From Limosilactobacillus sp. (GTDB taxonomy: Bacteria > Bacillota > Bacilli > Lactobacillales > Lactobacillaceae): a DNA stretch of 64,000 nt. The notes under the pieces are model-generated. The model saw only the letters and a list, made by a program, of their open reading frames with translations. It had not been told where the DNA came from and did not search any database. Of the stretch, positions 10,170 through 20,380 are shown in pieces; within the stretch, counting starts at the first letter, position 1, and the number at the start of each line of letters is the position of its first letter. The position numbers and the translations under genes are program-made. The stretch lies in assembly GCF_022482365.1 (NCBI RefSeq), contig NZ_JAKVPE010000001.1, positions 992,001 to 1,056,000 on the forward strand. Direction: 5' to 3'.

Positions 10170-10856
10170 ATGCTTATTCTACTAGTCTTTACCGTCCTCG
10201 CCACCTGCACGACTTCCTTTATTAACCTTTGCGCCTACCGACTGGGCCAGGGGCAGTCCCCGCACTCCCCCGCCCGCTCTTACTGCGAACACTGCCATCG
10301 CGCACTCTCCTGGTGGCAGCTGATCCCCATTTGCGGTTACCTCCTTCAGGCCGGGCGCTGCCGTTTCTGCCGCCAGCCGATTAACCCCTATTGGCCGCTC
10401 AGCGAAGCCAGCTGTGGTCTCTTAATGTTTTGCTGCGGTGGTGCGGACGTCTTTCACAACGTTCTCGTCCTGATTTTCCTCATGGCGCTGCTCTTCATCA
10501 CCACCACCGACCTGCTCTACCAGGTTCTCTACCCGCTCAGCCTGATCGGTCTCATCACGCTGGCGGGACTGCTGCCGGATTGGCACTGGTCCTCCCCGAG
10601 CAGCCTCTTGATCGGGGGAGGCTTTCTAGTCTTTATCGGTCTCCTAACTCTGCCCCGCCACGGGATGGGCAGCGGCGACCTCATGTACCTGACCGTCGTT
10701 TTTATCTTCTTCGGCTGGTACAAGGGGGTCATCCTCCTACTGGTTGCCTGCCTCCTGGCCCTCCCCTGCTTTGCCTTTTCACGAGCCACGGTCCGCCTTC
10801 CCTTCTTACCGGCCCTTTGTCTAGCCACCGTCCTCGTCCTGATTTTTTGCCCATAA
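10170..10856 (+). CDS. comC: Prepilin peptidase (A24A family)
   Basis: 228 residues, mostly membrane. It cleaves and N-methylates type-4 prepilin-like proteins, in lactobacilli the ComG pseudopilins of the DNA-uptake machine. Visible: two CxxC zinc pairs (C39/C42, C64/C67) and both catalytic aspartates, D114 in ITTTDLLYQ and D170 in GMGSGD. Start ATG with AGGAGGG. It stands alone on the plus strand between str and rpoBC, far from any comG genes, so it is probably expressed separately. Confidence 0.9.
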   Translation: MLILLVFTVLATCTTSFINLCAYRLGQGQSPHSPARSYCEHCHRALSWWQLIPICGYLLQAGRCRFCRQPINPYWPLSEASCGLLMFCCGGADVFHNVLVLIFLMALLFITTTDLLYQVLYPLSLIGLITLAGLLPDWHWSSPSSLLIGGGFLVFIGLLTLPRHGMGSGDLMYLTVVFIFFGWYKGVILLLVACLLALPCFAFSRATVRLPFLPALCLATVLVLIFCP

Positions 10857-10884
10857 AAAAGCCGCCCCAGCAAGTGGAGCGGTT
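10855..10884 (-). terminator. Terminator between comC and DUF998 gene
   Basis: CCGCTCC pairs with GGGGCGG (one G-U) followed by CTTTTTTA on the minus strand. It mainly serves the leftward membrane-protein gene and overlaps the end of comC. Confidence 0.7.
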
Positions 10885-10888
10885 AGTT

Positions 10889-12073
10889 TTAGTGGTCCTG
10901 TTGGTCATCCTCACCCGGCACGATTTTCACCAGGAAGAGGTTATGACCAAAACGGGCCAGGTTTTCGATATTTTGCAACAACAAGAGGAGCCAGGAAAAG
11001 GCCAAGCCGAATTCCAAAAGCTCAAAGGCGGTCAGCGAAAGATAGTCGCTGAGCTTGAAGAAAATGTAGCCCAGACCCATCAAGGCACCCATGATGTAGG
11101 ACAGGATCAGGAACTGGCGGGTCACCTCCGGCAGGATCCAGCGGACCAGCACGATGATGATCAGCATGATGTAGACCAGCCACATCGAGATCCGATCGTG
11201 GAGAATATGGTACTTTGGGTCGTTGGGGAAGATCCCAATCGCGGCCACGCAGGCCGACAGCATGTAGAGCAGCCAGCGAAGCACCAGGACCCCCTTGCCC
11301 TTGTAGCGCTTCTGGACGTTGACGAACAGGTAGTCCACCAGCACCATCATCAGCAGGCCGGAAAAGATCAGGGTGACGTTGAACTGGAGGTTGGCCGAAT
11401 TCTGCGCCGTCCCCAGGAAGCTGAAGTTGTGCTTCCACCAATCCCGCGCCGAGTTCGTCAGCATCGAGAAGAGCATTCCCCCGATGATCATGATCGTGAG
11501 CAGGTTGGTTACCACGCCCGAGGTCAGGGTCATGGCCAGGTTGATCATGATGTAGTTGACCCCGGCATCGATCACGAAGAGAAAGAAGGTCGACGTATAG
11601 AGGTCAAAGCGGGCGTCCATAAACATCTGTCCGAGCAACCAGAAGACCGCCGTAAAGGAGAAGAGCATGATCAGCCCGCAGGCAATCGCCAATGGCGGCA
11701 GGCTCCGCCAATAGAAGTCCTTGGCCGGGCCGGTCTTGCGCAGCTTTTCGATCACGAAGGTCGCCACAAAGGTCACCAGACCCGAAATAACCCCCAGGAC
11801 CAGGGCACCGTTGGCCAGCGAATAGTCGCTGCCGGTCAGCGGCACCGCTCCGTGGTAGTGGATCGAGCGGAAAAACAGGTAAAAGACCACCGTCATGATG
11901 GCCGCCGGGAGGGCGTACCACCAGAAACTGATCTGGGGCAGCTGGTCAATCACCCGTGCCGGACGCAGGTCGAGCTGTTTGTGGTTGACGCTCAGGGCTA
12001 ACTTGTCACCGGGCTTAAAGTCCGTCTGTTTCAGTGCCGACTCGGGAATTTCAATTTGATATTTTTTAGTCAA
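10889..12073 (-). CDS. AbrB-like domain fused to DUF998-like membrane protein
   Basis: 394 residues. The first ~45 (MTKKYQIEIPESALKQTDFK, then PGDKLALSVNHKQLDL) look like a SpoVT/AbrB swapped-hairpin fold. The rest has about ten hydrophobic helices and a PNDPKYHILHDRISMW segment typical of DUF998-type proteins. Function is unknown; membrane location is clear. The TTG start at 12073 has GAGGTG upstream. It lies just beyond the rpoC terminator with little room for a promoter, so it may depend on read-through. The domain pair suggests either a membrane-tethered regulator or a structural use of the AbrB fold; neither is shown. Confidence 0.6.
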   Translation of the reverse strand: MTKKYQIEIPESALKQTDFKPGDKLALSVNHKQLDLRPARVIDQLPQISFWWYALPAAIMTVVFYLFFRSIHYHGAVPLTGSDYSLANGALVLGVISGLVTFVATFVIEKLRKTGPAKDFYWRSLPPLAIACGLIMLFSFTAVFWLLGQMFMDARFDLYTSTFFLFVIDAGVNYIMINLAMTLTSGVVTNLLTIMIIGGMLFSMLTNSARDWWKHNFSFLGTAQNSANLQFNVTLIFSGLLMMVLVDYLFVNVQKRYKGKGVLVLRWLLYMLSACVAAIGIFPNDPKYHILHDRISMWLVYIMLIIIVLVRWILPEVTRQFLILSYIMGALMGLGYIFFKLSDYLSLTAFELLEFGLAFSWLLLLLQNIENLARFGHNLFLVKIVPGEDDQQDH

Positions 12074-12091
12074 AGAAACACCTCAAATCAC

Positions 12092-12129
12092 AAAAAAGGA
12101 GGCTGGGATACTTCCCAGCCTCCTTTTTT
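12092..12129 (-). terminator. rpoC terminator
   Basis: Perfect hairpin AAAAAAGGAGGCTGGGA...TCCCAGCCTCC followed by six T. It works in both directions and ends the rpoBC operon 14 bp past the rpoC stop. Confidence 0.92.
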
Positions 12130-12142
12130 CTTGTCCACAAGC

Positions 12143-15100
12143 TTAGTTTTGCTTGTCTTCCTCTTTCATCTTGGCTTCTAAGTCCTTGATGGAGTAAGCA
12201 GCAACACTAACTTCCTTTGGCTTAATATTCCGGTAGGTTGGCATCCCCGTCCCGGCAGGAATGATCTTCCCGATGATAACATTTTCCTTTAAGCCGACCA
12301 GTGGATCGTTCTTACCACGAATAGCAGCGTCGGTCAGGACCCGCGTGGTTTCCTGGAATGAGGCAGCGGACAGGAAACTGTTCGTCTCCAGAGCGGCCTT
12401 GGTGATTCCGAGGATCAGCGGACGAGCCGTGGCCGGGATTCCACCGGCGTAGAGGGTCTTCTTGATGGCGTCACGGAATTGACCGATGTCCATCGTCTGA
12501 CCAGGCAGCAGGTCGGTGTCACCAGGATCCATGACCCGAACCTTGCGCATCATCTGCCGAATCATGATTTCAACGTGCTTATCCAGCAGGTCAATCCCCT
12601 GCATCCGGTAAACACCCTGAACCTGAGCCAGCAGGTAGGTTTCGGTGGACAGAACGTCGCGAACCTGAATCAGTTCCTTTGGATCAATGGAACCAACGTT
12701 CAGTGCGGTCCCACGGTGAACAAAGTCGCCTTCAGCAACCTCCATCCGGGCCGTAATCGGCAGGGTGTAGGTCCGGGTGTCGGTTTCACCCTTAATAGTA
12801 ACGTCCTTGGTCCGTTCAGCTGGGTTTTCTTCGATTGACTCAACTTCCCCGGTAACTTCGGAAATGGTTGCACGCCCCTTAGGATTCCGGGCTTCAACAA
12901 TTTCCTGCACACGAGGGAGACCTTGGGTGATATCTTCGTTGCCGGCAACACCACCAGTGTGGAAGTTCCGCAACGTCAGCTGGGTACCTGGTTCACCGAT
13001 TGACTGAGCGGCAACCGTACCAACGGCTTCACCCATTTCAACCCGATCACCGGTAGCGGCGTTCCGACCGTAGCAGCGTTCACAAACACCGTGTTCAGTG
13101 TTGCAAGTGAAGGCAGAACGAATCGTAACCTTCTTAACGCCGGCGTCAACGATCTTCTGAGCCATCTCTTCGTCGATCAGGACGTTCTTGCCGACGATCT
13201 TCTCACCGGTCTTTGGATCAAAGACGGACTTCATCGTGTAACGACCCATGATCCGGTCGTACAGTGGTTCGATCATTTCGTTCCCGTTGGTAATGGCGGT
13301 AACTTCCAGACCACGGTCAGTTCCACAGTCCTTTTCACGAACAACCACGTCCTGGGCAACATCAACCAGCCGCCGGGTCAGGTAACCTGAGTTGGCGGTC
13401 TTCAGGGCAGTATCCGTCATCCCCTTACGAGCACCGTGTGAGGACAGGAACATTTCCAGGACGGACAGCCCTTCGTAGAAGTTGGACTTAACAGGCAGTT
13501 CCATGATCTTACCGTTTGGTGCGGCCATCAGACCACGCATTCCGGCCAGCTGGGTAAAGTTGGAGATGTTACCACGGGCACCGGAGTCGGACATCATGTT
13601 GATTGGGTTGTGGATATCCATGTGCTCAATCAGCTTATTTTGAACCTCGTCCTTGGCATCGTTCCAGGCACCGATAACCCGTTCGTACCGTTCGTCATCC
13701 GTAATCAGACCACGGCGGAACTGCTTGGTGATCAGGTCAACCTGCTTCTGGGCCTTGTCCAGGATCTCTGGCTTTTCAGGCAGATCGTGAATATCGGACA
13801 TCGCGGTCGTCAGGCCAGAAATGGTGGATTCGTAGTAACCAAGGTCCTTGATTCGGTCCAGGAACTGGGAGGTCTTAGTAACCTTGTATTGCTTGTAAAC
13901 TTCGGCAATCAAGTCGGACAAAAAGCCCTTCTTGAATGGTGGAACCAGTGGAGCATTCTCCAGGTATTCGTGGATGTCCTCACCAGGTTCCAGGAAGTAC
14001 TTGTCGTCAACGCCTTCGTGAATGTTGGCGTCGGTTGGTTCGTTGATGTAGGCGAAGTCCTTTGGCATGATCCGGTTGAAGATCAGCTTACCAACGGAGG
14101 TCACCATGATCTTGTTCCGCTGCTCGTCAGTAAATGGCTTGTCAGGGAATGAGGAAACCTGAACACCAACCCGGGTCTGCAGGGAAACGTAATCGTTCCG
14201 GTAGGCCATCTCGGCTTCGTCGGTGTTCTTGAAGATCATGCCTTCGCCTTCACGACCCTTGTCTTCAGTGGTCATGTAGTAGTTACCGATAACCATATCC
14301 TGAGATGGGGCCACGATTGGTTCACCGTCACGTGGGCTCAGAATGTGGTGGGCAGCCAGCATCAGGAGACGGGCTTCCGCTTGGGCTTCGTCGGACAGTG
14401 GCACGTGAATGGCCATCTGGTCACCATCGAAGTCGGCGTTGTAGGCGGTACATACCAGTGGGTGCAGCCGCATTGACTTCCCGGAAACCAGGATTGGTTC
14501 GAAGGCCTGAATACCAAGCCGGTGCAGGGTAGGTGCCCGGTTCAGCAGTACTGGGTGTTCCTTGATAACGTCTTCCAGAACATCGAAGACATCGTCATCC
14601 CGGCGGTCAATCTTGCGCTTGGCAGCCTTAACGTTAGCGGAAAGGCCCCGCTTAACCAGTTCGTGCATGATGAATGGCTTGAAGAGCTCCAGGGCCATTG
14701 GAACTGGCAGACCCATCTGGTTCATCTTCAGGGATGGACCAACATCGATAACGGAACGACCGGAGTAGTCAACCCGCTTCCCCAGCAGGTTCTGACGGAA
14801 CCGCCCCTGCTTACCCTTGAGCAGGTGGGACAGGGACTTAAGCGGACGGTTACCAGGACCGGCCACCGGACGACCCCGCCGACCGTTATCGATCAGGGCG
14901 TCAACGGCTTCCTGCAGCATCCGCTTTTCGTTCTGGACGATGATTCCAGGAGCCTGCAGCTGCAGCAGGCGCTTCAACCGGTTGTTCCGGTTGATAACCC
15001 GCCGGTAGAGGTCGTTCAAGTCGGAAGTGGCGAAACGGCCACCTTCCAATTGAACCATTGGACGCAGGTCCGGTGGCATGACCGGAATAACGTCCATGAC

Positions 15101-15778
15101 CATCCATTCTGGCTTGTTGCCGGACTTGAGGAAGGCTTCCAGAATGTCCAGACGCCGGATGGCCCGGGTCCGCTTCTGACCCGTGGCTTCCTTGAGCTCT
15201 TCCTTCAGTTCGTTGGCTTCCTTTTGCAGGTCAACGTCGGCCAGAAGCTTCTTGACCGCGGCAGCACCCATCTCAGCGGTGAAGCGGTTGCCGTATTCCT
15301 GCTTCTTTTCCCGGTAGTCCGCTTCGGAAAGCAGTTGCTTCTTTTCCAGTGGGGTGTCACCAGGATCCAAAACAACGTAGGAAGCGAAGTAGATGACTTC
15401 TTCCAGGGAACGTGGGCTCATGTCCAGTACCAGGCCCATCCGGCTTGGAATTCCCTTAAAGTACCAGATGTGGGAAACCGGCGCAGCTAATTCGATGTGG
15501 CCCATCCGTTCACGACGAACCTTGGAACTAGTAACTTCGACACCACAGCGGTCACAAATCCGACCCTTGTAGCGAATCCGCTTGTACTTACCACAAGCAC
15601 ACTCGTAGTCCTTAGTTGGGCCAAAGATTCGCTCGTCAAACAGACCCTGCTTTTCCGGCTTTAAGGTCCGGTAGTTGATCGTTTCTGGCTTTTTAACCTC
15701 ACCATACGACCAGCTACGGATCTTATCTGGAGAAGCCAGACCGATCTGCATGCTTTCAAATTTATTGACATCAATCAA
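12143..15778 (-). CDS. rpoC: RNA polymerase beta' subunit
   Basis: 1211 residues. Catalytic core of RNA polymerase. Visible: the N-terminal zinc ribbon ([20 protein letters not shown]), the clamp, the active-site [15 protein letters not shown] with three magnesium-binding aspartates, the trigger loop/bridge region [22 protein letters not shown] and the second zinc site ([13 protein letters not shown]). Starts TTG after AAGGAGG. 43 bp downstream of rpoB. Confidence 0.98.
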   Translation of the reverse strand: MIDVNKFESMQIGLASPDKIRSWSYGEVKKPETINYRTLKPEKQGLFDERIFGPTKDYECACGKYKRIRYKGRICDRCGVEVTSSKVRRERMGHIELAAPVSHIWYFKGIPSRMGLVLDMSPRSLEEVIYFASYVVLDPGDTPLEKKQLLSEADYREKKQEYGNRFTAEMGAAAVKKLLADVDLQKEANELKEELKEATGQKRTRAIRRLDILEAFLKSGNKPEWMVMDVIPVMPPDLRPMVQLEGGRFATSDLNDLYRRVINRNNRLKRLLQLQAPGIIVQNEKRMLQEAVDALIDNGRRGRPVAGPGNRPLKSLSHLLKGKQGRFRQNLLGKRVDYSGRSVIDVGPSLKMNQMGLPVPMALELFKPFIMHELVKRGLSANVKAAKRKIDRRDDDVFDVLEDVIKEHPVLLNRAPTLHRLGIQAFEPILVSGKSMRLHPLVCTAYNADFDGDQMAIHVPLSDEAQAEARLLMLAAHHILSPRDGEPIVAPSQDMVIGNYYMTTEDKGREGEGMIFKNTDEAEMAYRNDYVSLQTRVGVQVSSFPDKPFTDEQRNKIMVTSVGKLIFNRIMPKDFAYINEPTDANIHEGVDDKYFLEPGEDIHEYLENAPLVPPFKKGFLSDLIAEVYKQYKVTKTSQFLDRIKDLGYYESTISGLTTAMSDIHDLPEKPEILDKAQKQVDLITKQFRRGLITDDERYERVIGAWNDAKDEVQNKLIEHMDIHNPINMMSDSGARGNISNFTQLAGMRGLMAAPNGKIMELPVKSNFYEGLSVLEMFLSSHGARKGMTDTALKTANSGYLTRRLVDVAQDVVVREKDCGTDRGLEVTAITNGNEMIEPLYDRIMGRYTMKSVFDPKTGEKIVGKNVLIDEEMAQKIVDAGVKKVTIRSAFTCNTEHGVCERCYGRNAATGDRVEMGEAVGTVAAQSIGEPGTQLTLRNFHTGGVAGNEDITQGLPRVQEIVEARNPKGRATISEVTGEVESIEENPAERTKDVTIKGETDTRTYTLPITARMEVAEGDFVHRGTALNVGSIDPKELIQVRDVLSTETYLLAQVQGVYRMQGIDLLDKHVEIMIRQMMRKVRVMDPGDTDLLPGQTMDIGQFRDAIKKTLYAGGIPATARPLILGITKAALETNSFLSAASFQETTRVLTDAAIRGKNDPLVGLKENVIIGKIIPAGTGMPTYRNIKPKEVSVAAYSIKDLEAKMKEEDKQN

Positions 15779-15821
15779 AGGATGTTCCTCCTTATTTCAG
15801 TAAATCTCGGTTGAAGAACGG

Positions 15822-18800
15822 TTAGTCTTGCTTTGTTTTATCTTCAGTCTTTGATGCAGATGAGGCCTTTGCAGCGTCCTTCTTCTGACCATCGGCGTTG
15901 TGCTGTTCGGCGTACTTGGCCAGGGCATCAACGCTGACGACTTCAGAGTCATCTTCATCCATGTTCTTTAATTGAACTTCCTTGTGGTTGCTATCCAAGA
16001 CCTTCATGTCCAGGCCAAGGGCTTGCAGTTCCTTAACCAGCACACGGAATGATTCTGGAACGCCCGGCTTTGGAATTGGCTGACCGTTGATGATTGCGTC
16101 GTAGGTCCGAACACGACCAACGGTATCATCGGACTTGTAAGTCAGGATTTCCTGGAGAGTGTAGGCAGCCCCGTAAGCTTCGAGGGCCCAAACTTCCATT
16201 TCACCAAACCGCTGACCACCGAACTGGGCTTTCCCACCCAGTGGCTGTTGCGTAACCAGTGAGTAAGGACCAGTTGAACGGGCGTGGATCTTATCGTCAA
16301 CCATGTGGGCCAGCTTCAGGTAGTGCATGGAACCAACGGCAACCCGGTTTTCAAATGGTTCACCGGTCCGGCCATCGTAAAGCACCGTCTTCCCGTCTTC
16401 AGGGAACCCGGATTCACGAACGGCGTCCCAAACATCCTTGTCGGTGGCACCATCAAAGACTGGCGTGGCCATGTGAATACCAAGGCGCTTAGCAGCCATC
16501 CCCAGGTGCAATTCGAGCAGCTGCCCGATGTTCATACGGGATGGCACACCCATTGGACTCAGCATGATGTCGATTGGCGTCCCGTCTGGCATGTATGGCA
16601 TATCTTCTTCAGGCACAACGATGGAAACAGTACCCTTGTTACCGTGACGACCAGACATCTTGTCACCGACCTGGATCTTCCGCTTCTGAGCGATGTAGAC
16701 CCGGACCATGGTGTTAACACCTGGTGACAGTTCGTCCCCATTTTCACGGGTGAAGATCTTAACGTCCTGGATGATTCCGCCACCGCCGTGAGGAACCCGC
16801 AGTGAGGTATCACGAACTTCACGGGACTTTTCACCAAAGATGGCGTGGAGCAGCCGTTCTTCGGCGGACAGTTCCGTCATCCCCTTTGGCGTCACCTTAC
16901 CGACCAGGATGTCGCCGTCGTGCACTTCAGCACCGACACGGACAATCCCGTCTTCGTCCAGGTCCTTCAAGGCGTCGTCACCGACGTTTGGAATTTCACG
17001 AGTCATTTCTTCAGGTCCCAGTTTGGTTTCCCGGGCTTCGGACTCGTAGGACTCAATGTGGATAGACGTGTAAACGTCATCCTTAACCAGGCGTTCGCTG
17101 ATGGCGATGGCATCTTCGAAGTTGTACCCTTGCCAAGTCATGAAGGCGATCAGTGGATTTTGACCCAGGGCTAGTTCACCCTGTTCCATTGATGGACCAT
17201 CGGCTAAGACATCGTCGGCATCAATGTGCTCACCGACCTTGACGATTGGCCGCTGGTTGTAGTTCTTACCACCGTTGGAACGACGGAACTTCATCAGCTT
17301 GTAAGTGTCCAAAGTACCATCGTCTTCACGAACCCGTACTTCACGAGCATCAACGTATTCAACCGTTCCTGGCTTCTTGGCAATCATGGCTACCCCGGAG
17401 TCATGGGCTGCCTTGTAGTCAATCCCGGTACTTACCAGTGGCGCGTGCGGGTTGATCAGAGGAACCGCCTGCCGCTGCATGTTGGCACCCATCAGGGCAC
17501 GGTTGGAGTCGTCGTTTTCAAGGAATGGAATACATGCGGAAGCGACGGAGACAACTTGCTTTGGAGAAACGTCCATGTAGTCGACGTTTTCAACACTAGT
17601 TTCAACGTATTCATCCTTGTCACGGGCCATAACCTGCTTGTCAACAAATGAACCATCATCAGTTAATGGCGAGTTGGCCTGAGCAATCACGAAGTTATCT
17701 TCTTCGTCGGCCGTTAAGTAATCGATCTTGTCAGTAACCTTGTGGGTCTTCCAGGAAACACGCCGGTATGGAGTTTCGATGAAGCCGTACTTGTTAACGC
17801 GGGCGTAGGAAGACAGGCTGTTGATCAGACCAATGTTTGGACCTTCAGGCGTTTCGATTGGGCACATCCGGCCGTAGTGGGTGTAGTGCACGTCCCGGAC
17901 TTCATAGCCGGCCCGGTCACGAGTCAAACCACCAGGACCCAGGGCGGACAGACGCCGCTTGTGGGTCAATTCACCCAGCGGGTTGGTCTGGTCCATGAAC
18001 TGGGACAGCTGGGATGAACCGAAGAATTCCTTGATGGAGGCAACCACTGGCCGAATGTTGATCAGCTGCTGTGGCGTCACGGTGTCAGGATCTTGAATTG
18101 ACATCCGCTCACGAACCACCCGTTCCATCCGGGCAAGCCCGATCCGGAACTGGTTTTGCAGCAGTTCACCCACGGAACGAATCCGCCGGTTACCCAAGTG
18201 GTCGATATCATCGGTGGAACCAATGCCTTCTTGCAGGTTGAAGAAGTAGTTCAGAGAAGCCAGGATGTCGGCTGGTTCAATGTGCTTGTATTCCAATGGA
18301 ATGTGACCATTGCCGATGATTGGCACAACGCGGTCAGGGTCAGTCTTGGAGTAAACCAGGACCTTCTGCAGCTTAACCGGGTCGGTCACAACGGCTTCGT
18401 CGGATGGCGTGTAGGTAACCATCTTGAAGTCATCGCGGTCCAGGTATGGTTCCAGCTTCTTCAGAACTTCCTTGGTTACCGTGTCGCCCTTTTGTGCCAG
18501 CACTTCACCAGTGTCTGGGTCCGCCAGCGTTTCGGCCAGGGTTTCACCCAGCAGCCGGTACTTGAGCATCAGCTTCTTGTTGGTCTTGTAACGACCAACC
18601 GGAGCCATGTCGTAACGCTTTGGGTCAAAGAACCGCGCCGTCAGGAGGTTCCGGGCGGAGTCAGCGGTCTTTGGTTCACCTGGACGCAGGCGTTCGTAGA
18701 TGTCCTTTAAGGATTCCTCAACCCGGGAGTCCTCGGCGTTCTTGTGGACATCCTTGTCCAAGGTCAGTGACAGGGTTTCACTGTCGCCACCGAACATGTC

Positions 18801-19424
18801 GATAATTTCATCGTCGGAACCGAAGCCCAGTGCCCGAACCAGTTCGGTCATTGGCAGCTTCCGCGTCCGGTCGATCCGAACGTAGGAAACGTTCTTGGCG
18901 TCGGTTTCGTATTCCAGCCAAGCACCACGGTTTGGAATGAAGGTTGCGCCGTAGCTTGGCCGACCGTTCTTGTCGGTTTCTTCATTGTAGTAGACACCTG
19001 GGGAACGAACTAATTGGGAAACGATAACCCGCTCGGCACCGTTGATAATGAAGGTCCCCTGGTCAGTCATCAGTGGGAAGTCCCCAAAGAAGACGTCCTG
19101 AGACTTGATTTCACCAGTCTCGTGGTTAGTAAGGCGCAGCGTCACGTGCAGTGGTGCAGAGTAGTTTGCATCGTGTTCACGTGCTTCGTCAATCGTGTAC
19201 TTTGGTTCTAAAAGTTGATAGTCGACGAATTCCAGGGAAAGCTTACCTTGGAAGTCATCGATTGGCATAATGTCATCAAACATTTCCCGCAGCCCTTTAT
19301 CCATGAACCACTTGTAAGAGTCGGTCTGGATTTCAATCAGGTTAGGCAACTCGAGAACTTCTTTAATCCGGGAGTAACTACGACGGGTACGGTGCTTACC
19401 GTATTTTACTAAATGTCCGGCCAA
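15822..19424 (-). CDS. rpoB: RNA polymerase beta subunit
   Basis: 1200 residues from the TTG at 19424 ([16 protein letters not shown]), which fits the family N-terminus and has AGAGAGGTG at the right distance; the GTG at 19433 would place the ribosome site on top of the start. The rifampicin region [28 protein letters not shown] is wild-type-like, and the SGRHGNKG and late [18 protein letters not shown] motifs are intact. It has an acidic/Ala-rich C-terminal tail (about 40 residues, [20 protein letters not shown]), common in lactobacilli. First gene of rpoBC. Confidence 0.97.
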   Translation of the reverse strand: MAGHLVKYGKHRTRRSYSRIKEVLELPNLIEIQTDSYKWFMDKGLREMFDDIMPIDDFQGKLSLEFVDYQLLEPKYTIDEAREHDANYSAPLHVTLRLTNHETGEIKSQDVFFGDFPLMTDQGTFIINGAERVIVSQLVRSPGVYYNEETDKNGRPSYGATFIPNRGAWLEYETDAKNVSYVRIDRTRKLPMTELVRALGFGSDDEIIDMFGGDSETLSLTLDKDVHKNAEDSRVEESLKDIYERLRPGEPKTADSARNLLTARFFDPKRYDMAPVGRYKTNKKLMLKYRLLGETLAETLADPDTGEVLAQKGDTVTKEVLKKLEPYLDRDDFKMVTYTPSDEAVVTDPVKLQKVLVYSKTDPDRVVPIIGNGHIPLEYKHIEPADILASLNYFFNLQEGIGSTDDIDHLGNRRIRSVGELLQNQFRIGLARMERVVRERMSIQDPDTVTPQQLINIRPVVASIKEFFGSSQLSQFMDQTNPLGELTHKRRLSALGPGGLTRDRAGYEVRDVHYTHYGRMCPIETPEGPNIGLINSLSSYARVNKYGFIETPYRRVSWKTHKVTDKIDYLTADEEDNFVIAQANSPLTDDGSFVDKQVMARDKDEYVETSVENVDYMDVSPKQVVSVASACIPFLENDDSNRALMGANMQRQAVPLINPHAPLVSTGIDYKAAHDSGVAMIAKKPGTVEYVDAREVRVREDDGTLDTYKLMKFRRSNGGKNYNQRPIVKVGEHIDADDVLADGPSMEQGELALGQNPLIAFMTWQGYNFEDAIAISERLVKDDVYTSIHIESYESEARETKLGPEEMTREIPNVGDDALKDLDEDGIVRVGAEVHDGDILVGKVTPKGMTELSAEERLLHAIFGEKSREVRDTSLRVPHGGGGIIQDVKIFTRENGDELSPGVNTMVRVYIAQKRKIQVGDKMSGRHGNKGTVSIVVPEEDMPYMPDGTPIDIMLSPMGVPSRMNIGQLLELHLGMAAKRLGIHMATPVFDGATDKDVWDAVRESGFPEDGKTVLYDGRTGEPFENRVAVGSMHYLKLAHMVDDKIHARSTGPYSLVTQQPLGGKAQFGGQRFGEMEVWALEAYGAAYTLQEILTYKSDDTVGRVRTYDAIINGQPIPKPGVPESFRVLVKELQALGLDMKVLDSNHKEVQLKNMDEDDSEVVSVDALAKYAEQHNADGQKKDAAKASSASKTEDKTKQD

Positions 19425-19608
19425 ACTGTTCACCTCTCTAATTTGTTGGGTGAGCCATTTCCAAATATTACATTTTGGTTACAATTTCACCAAAATCCAA
19501 CTTTTGGGCAAAAAAAATCCAAAAACAGTCATCAACTGTCTTTGGTTTTATTGCAGAGCGCAATGGACAATAGATCACCACGCTCAAATGAACTCACAAA
19601 TTACATAC
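19425..19608 (-). promoter_or_regulatory. rpoB leader RNA (possible Lacto-rpoB element)
   Basis: About 180 nt of leader. It contains an intrinsic terminator (19510-19545) and, downstream, a stem ATTTTGGT/ACCAAAAT (19472-19496) bracketed by GTTGG/CCAAC (19445-19501). The 'Lacto-rpoB' RNA motif is known upstream of rpoB in lactic acid bacteria, and this leader is a good candidate for it. The assignment is by position and fold only. Confidence 0.55.
19510..19545 (-). terminator. Terminator inside rpoB leader
   Basis: CCAAAGACAGT pairs with ACTGTTTTTGG (one G-U), then ATTTTTTTT, on the minus strand, between promoter and gene. This is the arrangement of an attenuator. Confidence 0.75.
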
Positions 19609-19614
19609 TGTATT

Positions 19615-19643
19615 AGTATAACCGTGTGTCCTTCAATTGTCAA
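19615..19643 (-). promoter_or_regulatory. rpoBC promoter
   Basis: -35 TTGACA (19638-19643), 17 bp, -10 TATACT (19615-19620). The -35 overlaps the end of the upstream TetR-family gene. Confidence 0.75.
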
Positions 19644-20245
19644 TCGTTAGCTTCGGGTTTCTTCGTCATGCCGTTAATGATGCAGTCCAGGATCAATTTG
19701 GTCCGCTGCTCATTGTCAATGGCGTGCCCCCCGATCATCTGGTAGGTCCCGAAAACCGGGGTCAGACTGGCCAGGAATAATTCCGCCGCTTCCTTGGGCA
19801 ACAGGTCGCCACGCAGGTGCACCGCCGGCTGCTTAAAGTAATCACCAATCGGGTCCAGGTAATCCATCATGAAGATCATGTTGAACTTCCGCTGGGCACT
19901 CTTGGACAAGAGCCGCATCGCCTGATTGTACTGTTCATAGATGCTGATCGGGTGATGGCGGCGCAAGGCCTTCACAATTTCATACAGCTGGTCTTCCGGT
20001 GACAGGTCGTGCTTGCGCAGGGCCTTGTTGATGTCCTGACGCACCTTCAGTGAAAAGCGCGTCATCACTTCCAGGAAGAGCACTTCCTTATCGCTAAAAT
20101 GGTGATATAAGGCCGGTTGGGTAATCCCAATCTCCTTTGCAATATCTCGGGTCGAGGTCTGACCAAACCCTCGTTGCAAGAAAAGACGGGTGGCAGTGCG
20201 CAAGATCGCCTGCCGAGTCTTTTCGAGCTGCTCCGTACGTCGCAT
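19640..20245 (-). CDS. TetR/AcrR-family transcriptional regulator
   Basis: 201 residues from the ATG at 20245, which has GAGGAGAG seven bases upstream; a TTG at 20266 would read through that ribosome site. The N-terminal helix-turn-helix is clear (TSTRDIAKEIGITQPALYHH, then FSDKE). The C-terminal ligand domain is not recognisable as a specific subfamily. No target gene is adjacent: it lies between rpoB and clpC, so its role is open. A -10 TATAAT lies upstream near 20290. Confidence 0.85.
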   Translation of the reverse strand: MRRTEQLEKTRQAILRTATRLFLQRGFGQTSTRDIAKEIGITQPALYHHFSDKEVLFLEVMTRFSLKVRQDINKALRKHDLSPEDQLYEIVKALRRHHPISIYEQYNQAMRLLSKSAQRKFNMIFMMDYLDPIGDYFKQPAVHLRGDLLPKEAAELFLASLTPVFGTYQMIGGHAIDNEQRTKLILDCIINGMTKKPEAND

Positions 20246-20337
20246 TAAACATCTCTCCTCATTCAATTCACGTATTAGTTAACATTATAATGCCGAACAA
20301 GTCCTCATGACAACGATTTCACATAATTCGGCACGGA

Positions 20338-20380
20338 TTAGGGGAGCAACCCCTTTGTAGCTGGTTGCTCCCCTAATTTT
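20338..20380 (-). terminator. Hairpin after clpC
   Basis: Long stem TTAGGGGAGCAAC / GTTGCTCCCCTAA directly after the clpC stop. The T-tract is weak on the minus strand and better on the plus strand (CTAATTTTAA). It probably ends or stabilises the ctsR-clpC transcript. Confidence 0.6.

Noticed and set aside
10391-12001. 536-codon open frame on the plus strand over comC and the DUF998 gene
   Set aside because: No ribosome site, charged low-complexity translation, and it lies out of frame in comC and antisense to a membrane gene; explained by high GC.
20245-20266. TTG start for the TetR gene
   Set aside because: It would make the ribosome site part of the coding region; the ATG at 20245 is better placed.
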